Assembly (NCBI RefSeq): GCF_020616595.1
Contig: NZ_CP085278.1
Coordinates: forward strand, 310,001-374,000
Direction of reading: 5' to 3'
From: Lentilactobacillus laojiaonis
Lineage (GTDB): Bacteria > Bacillota > Bacilli > Lactobacillales > Lactobacillaceae
Length of the DNA stretch: 64,000 nucleotides
Shown here: one piece after another, positions 59,761-64,000 of the stretch
Position numbering within the stretch: the first letter of the stretch is position 1
Layout: every line of letters begins with the position of its first letter
Notes under the pieces: generated by a model
What the model saw: only the letters and a program-made list of their open reading frames with translations
Told to the model about the DNA's origin: nothing
Databases searched by the model: none
Program-made: the position numbers and the translations under genes

Positions 59761-61599
59761 TTGAAAACAAGAGATGACATCCGTAACATTGCCATTATTG
59801 CTCACGTTGACCACGGTAAAACTACTTTGGTTAATGAATTATTAAAACAATCTGATACATTAGATGAACACGTACAAATCGAAGACCGTGCCCTAGATTC
59901 TAATGATTTAGAAAAAGAACGTGGTATTACCATTCTTTCAAAGAATACTGCTGTTCGATATGGCGAAAAACAAATTAATATTTTAGATACCCCAGGACAT
60001 GCCGATTTTGGTGGTGAAGTTGAACGTATCATGCGAATGGTTGACGGTGTTTTACTTGTCGTTGATGCTTTCGAAGGAACTATGCCTCAAACTCGTTTTG
60101 TTTTGAAAAAGGCTTTAGATCAACACTTAACTCCAATCGTAGTTATTAATAAAGTTGACCGTCCTGGCTCAAGACCTGAAGAAGTAGTTGATGAAGTTCT
60201 TGATTTATTTATTGAATTAGGTGCTGATGAAGATCAACTAGATTTCCCAGTTATTTACGCTTCAGCAATGAACGGAACTTCTAGTTATGATTCTGATTTA
60301 AGTACTCAAGAACATACTATGAAACCAATTTTTGATACAATTGTTGATAAAATTCCTGCACCAATTGATAATTCTGACGAACCATTACAATTCCAAGTTG
60401 CTATGCTTGATTATAATGATTTCGTTGGTCGTATCGGTATTGGTCGTATATTTAGAGGAACTATTAAAGTTGGAGATAGCGTTAGCGTATTGAAACTTGA
60501 TGGCTCAACTCAAAACTTCCGTGTAACTAAACTTATGGGATTCTTTGGATTAAAGAAAGAAGATATTCAAGAAGCTAAAGCCGGAGATTTAATTGCCTTA
60601 TCAGGTATGGATGAAATTAGTGTTGGTGAAACTGTTACTGATCCATCTAACCCAGAAGGTTTACCAATTCTTCGTATTGATGAACCAACCTTACAAATGA
60701 CTTTTGGTACTAATACTTCACCGTTTGCTGGTCAAGATGGTAAATTTGTTACCGCTAGACAATTAAGCGAACGTTTGAAACGTGAATTACACACTGATGT
60801 TTCATTACGTGTTGAAGATACTGATATTCCTGGTTCTTGGATCGTTTCTGGTCGTGGGGAACTACATCTTTCAATCTTAATTGAAACTCTTCGTCGTGAA
60901 GGCTTTGAATTACAAGCTTCACGTCCTGAAGTTATTTATAAAGATATTGATGGAGTTTTATCAGAACCTTTTGAATCTGTTCAAATTGATACTCCAGATG
61001 AATATACTGGTTCAATTATTGATACTCTTGCACAACGTAAAGCTGAAATGCAAAACATGGAAAGTGTTGGTAATGGTCAAACTCGTTTAACCTTCCTAGC
61101 ACCATCACGTGGTTTAATTGGTTATTCTGCTGAATTCTTATCAATTACTCGTGGATACGGAATCATGAACCATACTTTTGAAAAATACATGCCAGTTATT
61201 AAAAACTGGAATCCAGGACGTAAAAAAGGTACTTTAGTATCTATGAACGCTGGTAAATCAACTACCTATGCTATGATGGGTCTTGAAAGTCGTGGTACTT
61301 TACTTATCGATCCAGGTACTGATGTTTATGAAGGTATGATTGTTGGTGAAAATAGTCGTGAAAATGACATTTCAGTTAATATTACTAAGGGTAAAAACCT
61401 TACTAACGTTCGTGCTTCTGGTTCAGATGATATGGCTAGAATCAAGACACCTACTCATTTCTCACTTGAAGAATCACTTGAATTCATTAATGAAGATGAA
61501 TTGTGTGAAATTACTCCACACTTTGTTCGTCTTCGTAAGAAAACACTTGATACTAATACTCGTGAAAAAGAAGCCAAACGCCGTCGTCATAACGGATAA
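59761..61599 (+). CDS. typA: Ribosome-associated GTPase TypA/BipA
   Basis: 612 aa translational GTPase related to EF-G, used in ribosome assembly and stress adaptation. G1 AHVDHGKTT (about 14-22), G3 DTPGHADFGG, G4 NKVDRPGSRP, then domain II, III, V-like and the BipA-specific C-terminal domain ending in a basic tail. Start codon TTG at 59761; AAAGGAAG lies about 9 bp upstream. Monocistronic between terminators. Confidence 0.96.
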   Translation: MKTRDDIRNIAIIAHVDHGKTTLVNELLKQSDTLDEHVQIEDRALDSNDLEKERGITILSKNTAVRYGEKQINILDTPGHADFGGEVERIMRMVDGVLLVVDAFEGTMPQTRFVLKKALDQHLTPIVVINKVDRPGSRPEEVVDEVLDLFIELGADEDQLDFPVIYASAMNGTSSYDSDLSTQEHTMKPIFDTIVDKIPAPIDNSDEPLQFQVAMLDYNDFVGRIGIGRIFRGTIKVGDSVSVLKLDGSTQNFRVTKLMGFFGLKKEDIQEAKAGDLIALSGMDEISVGETVTDPSNPEGLPILRIDEPTLQMTFGTNTSPFAGQDGKFVTARQLSERLKRELHTDVSLRVEDTDIPGSWIVSGRGELHLSILIETLRREGFELQASRPEVIYKDIDGVLSEPFESVQIDTPDEYTGSIIDTLAQRKAEMQNMESVGNGQTRLTFLAPSRGLIGYSAEFLSITRGYGIMNHTFEKYMPVIKNWNPGRKKGTLVSMNAGKSTTYAMMGLESRGTLLIDPGTDVYEGMIVGENSRENDISVNITKGKNLTNVRASGSDDMARIKTPTHFSLEESLEFINEDELCEITPHFVRLRKKTLDTNTREKEAKRRRHNG

Positions 61600-61605
61600 T
61601 AAATT

Positions 61606-61642
61606 AAAAAAGCAAAGAACTTTTAAAAGTTCTTTGCTTTTT
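61606..61642 (+). terminator. typA terminator
   Basis: AAAAAGCAAAGAACTTTT and AAAAGTTCTTTGCTTTTT: a perfect long hairpin. Confidence 0.93.
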
Positions 61643-61661
61643 ATTTTGTGCAATTTTGCTA

Positions 61662-61670
61662 TGATATAAT
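61662..61670 (+). promoter_or_regulatory. ftsW promoter (extended -10)
   Basis: TGATATAAT, a perfect extended -10 element without a clear -35 box, 40 bp before the ftsW start. Confidence 0.6.
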
Positions 61671-61710
61671 GAATTATCTAGTGTTTAATTTAATTTTAGG
61701 AGTTATTGGA

Positions 61711-62862
61711 ATGACGCGATTAAAAAATATTGATTATTTAATATTTATTCCATACATAGTGTTATGTACAATTGGAATAATCATGGTATATTCAGCGAGT
61801 GCAAATATCGGAACACAAAACGGTGGGTCTCCCACTAGTTACTTAATTAAACAAAGTATGTTTGTGGTAGTAAGTTTAGTAATTGTTTTTATAATGACTA
61901 GGATAAAGCTATCTAAATTACAAAATATGGTTGCACTAAATCTAGGTTGGGGTTTGTTTTTAGCTGTGTTAATTGGATTGAGAGTTGTTGGTAAATCAAT
62001 TAATGGGGCTGCGGGATGGATCCAACTGGGACCAATTAATATTCAGCCGGCTGAATTTATAAAGTACTTTATTATCATATATTTAGCAGATGTAATTTCT
62101 CGAAATGAAGACGAAATTTTGGAATATGGGAAAATATTTAGTTTGCGTAACAATCCTATTATAAAAACCTATTGCCAAGTAATTATATTAATACTATTAA
62201 TCCTTATTCAACCGGATACGGGTAATGCGACAATATGTTTTATAATTGCCTTAACTATGATTTTAGCAAACGGGGTATCGTGGAAAAAATCTGCGACAAT
62301 TATTGGCTTAGGCATTTCAGCGATTGCATTTGGATTGTTTATTGTATCTAGTTCTAATTTAAGTAAAAGTAATTGGTATGGACTACAGCGAATTGTCTCA
62401 TTTTCTAATCCATTTAAATTTGAGAATGGGTCTGGACAACAACTAATTAACTCTTATTATGCTATTAGTAATGGTGGAATTTTTGGTAAGGGATTAGGTA
62501 ATAGTATTCAAAAAACTGGATATTTGCCAGAGCCCAACACTGATTTTATTATTTCAATTATGAGTGAAGAATTAGGAATGATATTTGTTCTTATTGTCTT
62601 AGCTTTAATGGCTATATTAATCTTAAGAATTTTATTGTTGGGAATTCGAAATACTAGTACGTATCAAAGCCTAATTTGTTATGGAGTTGCTGCTTATTTA
62701 ACTATCCAAGTATTTTTTAATTTTGGTGGGGTAATTGGCTTAATTCCAATTACCGGGGTTACTTTTCCGTTCATTAGTTATGGAGGATCAAGTATTATCA
62801 CCCTTTCATTAAGTATTGGAACGGTGTTAAATATTAGCCGAAGACAAAAACGACAGTCTTAA
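61711..62862 (+). CDS. ftsW: Peptidoglycan polymerase FtsW (SEDS family)
   Basis: 383 aa, about ten membrane segments. SEDS glycosyltransferase working with the class B PBP at the septum. Family motifs: MVYSAS (near 25), NGAAGWIQLGPINIQPAEF split over about 96-114, the large extracellular loop with LPEPNTDFI near 270, and FISYGGSSII near 352. RodA is the alternative, but the position beside ylbG-rsmD-coaD fits FtsW. AGGAG is 8 bp before ATG 61711; longer starts lack a ribosome site. Confidence 0.88.
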   Translation: MTRLKNIDYLIFIPYIVLCTIGIIMVYSASANIGTQNGGSPTSYLIKQSMFVVVSLVIVFIMTRIKLSKLQNMVALNLGWGLFLAVLIGLRVVGKSINGAAGWIQLGPINIQPAEFIKYFIIIYLADVISRNEDEILEYGKIFSLRNNPIIKTYCQVIILILLILIQPDTGNATICFIIALTMILANGVSWKKSATIIGLGISAIAFGLFIVSSSNLSKSNWYGLQRIVSFSNPFKFENGSGQQLINSYYAISNGGIFGKGLGNSIQKTGYLPEPNTDFIISIMSEELGMIFVLIVLALMAILILRILLLGIRNTSTYQSLICYGVAAYLTIQVFFNFGGVIGLIPITGVTFPFISYGGSSIITLSLSIGTVLNISRRQKRQS

Positions 62863-62884
62863 TTAAGCTAGTAAAGGAGAAATC

Positions 62885-63169
62885 ATGGATTTGAAGATAC
62901 GTGACAAACAGGGTTTAATTGTATATTTATACTCAATTAAACAAGTTAAAAATTTAAAGAATTTTGGCTCAGTAACGTATGTTTCTAAAAAGATGCGTTA
63001 TGCAATGTTGTATATAGACCAAGATGAGAAAACCGAAGAAACCATTAAAAATATATCAAGTCAGAGATATGTAAAACATGTGGTTATATCAAAAATTAAT
63101 ACTTTAGAAGATAAAATATTAGCTTTAAATACTGAAGAATCTATATTTAAAGTTGATCTAGAAGATTGA
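62885..63169 (+). CDS. ylbG: YlbG family protein (DUF2129)
   Basis: 94 aa, small alpha/beta cytoplasmic protein. YlbG always precedes rsmD in Bacilli, as here (12-bp gap), but its function is unknown; a role in RNA or ribosome metabolism is possible from context. AAAGGAG is 7 bp before the ATG. Confidence 0.88.
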   Translation: MDLKIRDKQGLIVYLYSIKQVKNLKNFGSVTYVSKKMRYAMLYIDQDEKTEETIKNISSQRYVKHVVISKINTLEDKILALNTEESIFKVDLED

Positions 63170-63181
63170 TGAGGTTAAGAA

Positions 63182-63745
63182 ATGCGAATAGTTTCAGGAG
63201 AATTTGGTGGAATAAGATTAGATTCGGTAAAGAGTAATTTAACTCGACCAACAACTGATAAAGTTAAAGAATCATTGTTTAGTATGATTGGACCATATTT
63301 TGACGGTGGCGTTTTCTTAGATATGTATGCAGGATCAGGAGCAGTAGGCATTGAAGCAGTATCTAGGGGAATGGATAAAGCAGTATTAATTGATCGTCAA
63401 TTTCAGGCGATTAAGACAATTAATAGTAATATTGAAAAAACCCATAATACTGATAAATTTATGGTTATGAAGGGTGATTCTAAACGAGTTTTACAAAAAT
63501 TAAGTGGTGAATTGAAATTTGATATGGTATTTTTAGATCCACCGTATAAGGATCAAAGAATGTTAAAAGATATTGATGAATTAATTAATTTAAGTCTATT
63601 AAATTCATCGGCTACGATTGTATGTGAAACTGATAATACCGTTGAATTACCAAGTGAATATTTAAATTGTAAACTGATTAAATTTAAAGAATATGGGTTA
63701 ACCAATTTATTTATCTATCGATATGAAGGTGAGTTAAATGACTAA
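63182..63745 (+). CDS. rsmD: 16S rRNA (guanine-966-N2) methyltransferase RsmD
   Basis: 187 aa. N-terminal RIVSGEFGGIRL and RPTTDKVKESLFSMI, AdoMet motif DMYAGSGAVGIEA (about 48-60), and the catalytic DPPY (FLDPPYKD, near 119-126). Overlaps coaD by 8 bp, the conserved rsmD-coaD coupling. Confidence 0.95.
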   Translation: MRIVSGEFGGIRLDSVKSNLTRPTTDKVKESLFSMIGPYFDGGVFLDMYAGSGAVGIEAVSRGMDKAVLIDRQFQAIKTINSNIEKTHNTDKFMVMKGDSKRVLQKLSGELKFDMVFLDPPYKDQRMLKDIDELINLSLLNSSATIVCETDNTVELPSEYLNCKLIKFKEYGLTNLFIYRYEGELND

Positions 63746-64000
63746 GGTATTATATGCCGGAAGTTTTGATCCGATTACTAATGGCCATTTGGAAGTGATT
63801 AAGGAAGCCAGTTCAATATTTGAATTGGTATATATTTCAGTGGGTAACAATACGAAAAAACAATACACTTTTTCGATAAACGATCGTAGAAATTTTATTG
63901 AAGATGCTGTCAAAAATTTACCCAATGTAAAAATTATTACTGAAGATAAATTGACTGCACAGTTGGCCAATGAACTTCAAGTAGATGCCTTATTAAGAGG
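63738..64000 (+). CDS. coaD: Phosphopantetheine adenylyltransferase (partial, runs off the window)
   Basis: The first 87 codons are present. CoaD makes dephospho-CoA. The nucleotidyltransferase motif is YAGSFDPITNGHLEVI (residues 6-21, with TNGH as the HxGH-type motif); LRG at the window end belongs to the substrate site. GGTGAG precedes the ATG inside rsmD. Truncated only by the window end. Confidence 0.93.
   Translation, partial: MTKVLYAGSFDPITNGHLEVIKEASSIFELVYISVGNNTKKQYTFSINDRRNFIEDAVKNLPNVKIITEDKLTAQLANELQVDALLR

Noticed and set aside
63734-63970. 78-codon minus-strand frame at the window end
   Set aside because: Antisense to coaD, whose nucleotidyltransferase motif is clear.

Overview
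The window is chromosomal DNA of a low-GC, Gram-positive lactic acid bacterium of the Lactobacillaceae. The evidence is the 16S/23S sequence, Lactobacillales gene families (DUF1831 beside a cysteine desulfurase, DUF3397 before mraZ, DUF4044, RpoY, RNase J, SpxH, MecA) and strong AT bias. A small-genome genus such as Fructilactobacillus or Apilactobacillus is likely, but the genus is an inference. Almost everything is housekeeping. I see no prophage, insertion sequence, CRISPR array or genomic island.

Layout. 1-132 is the 3' end of an unidentified gene. 165-5471 is a complete rRNA operon (16S-23S-5S) behind three tandem promoters, with no tRNA in the internal spacer. 5479-7178 holds 19 tRNA genes, including an exact 159-bp duplication of the initiator-Met/Asp pair and a consensus-like internal promoter. 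Next come a copper-type P-type ATPase (7.3-9.3 kb) and a proteolysis/competence/stringent-response block in Bacillus-like order: mecA, coiA, pepF, spxH, relQ, nadK, a pseudouridine synthase and an AI-2E-family permease (10.7-18.8 kb). rlmA-trmL-ftsK follow. The division and cell-wall (dcw) cluster runs from DUF3397 and mraZ to divIVA and ileS (23.3-39.6 kb), with a T-box leader on ileS and no sepF. The 39.6-52.9 kb stretch carries csp, nudF, mtnN, a tRNA 2-thiolation block (cysteine desulfurase, DUF1831, mnmA), a phosphatase-TPR-recD2 operon, a divergent prs, an aldo/keto reductase and rbsR-rbsK-rbsD. The minus strand at 53.3-58.4 kb carries a degenerate ADP-ribosylglycohydrolase, a lipid kinase, rnjA-rpoY and def. 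The window ends with UPF0223, an inositol-monophosphatase-family gene, typA, ftsW, ylbG, rsmD and the start of coaD.

Most interesting signal. The cysteine desulfurase gene (start 41643) and mnmA (start 43314) act in the same pathway, sulfur transfer to U34 of tRNA. They are preceded by the same element: a -10-like TATA, then TACTGG, a 20-nt core identical in both copies (41568-41587 and 43261-43280), and a closing arm complementary to the opening arm. The arms differ between copies yet still pair, and an inner CGA/TCG dyad is nested inside. This looks like a shared cis-regulatory RNA or operator for a tRNA-thiolation regulon. I know of no described motif that matches it.

Other points worth checking: 10-bp-phased GTGG repeats before mraZ (probable MraZ operator); an in-frame 24-bp tandem duplication in the ATPase P domain; serines in place of both redox cysteines in SpxH; loss of the metal-binding motifs in the ADP-ribosylglycohydrolase; and a 38-codon DUF4044 gene between ftsK and DUF3397.
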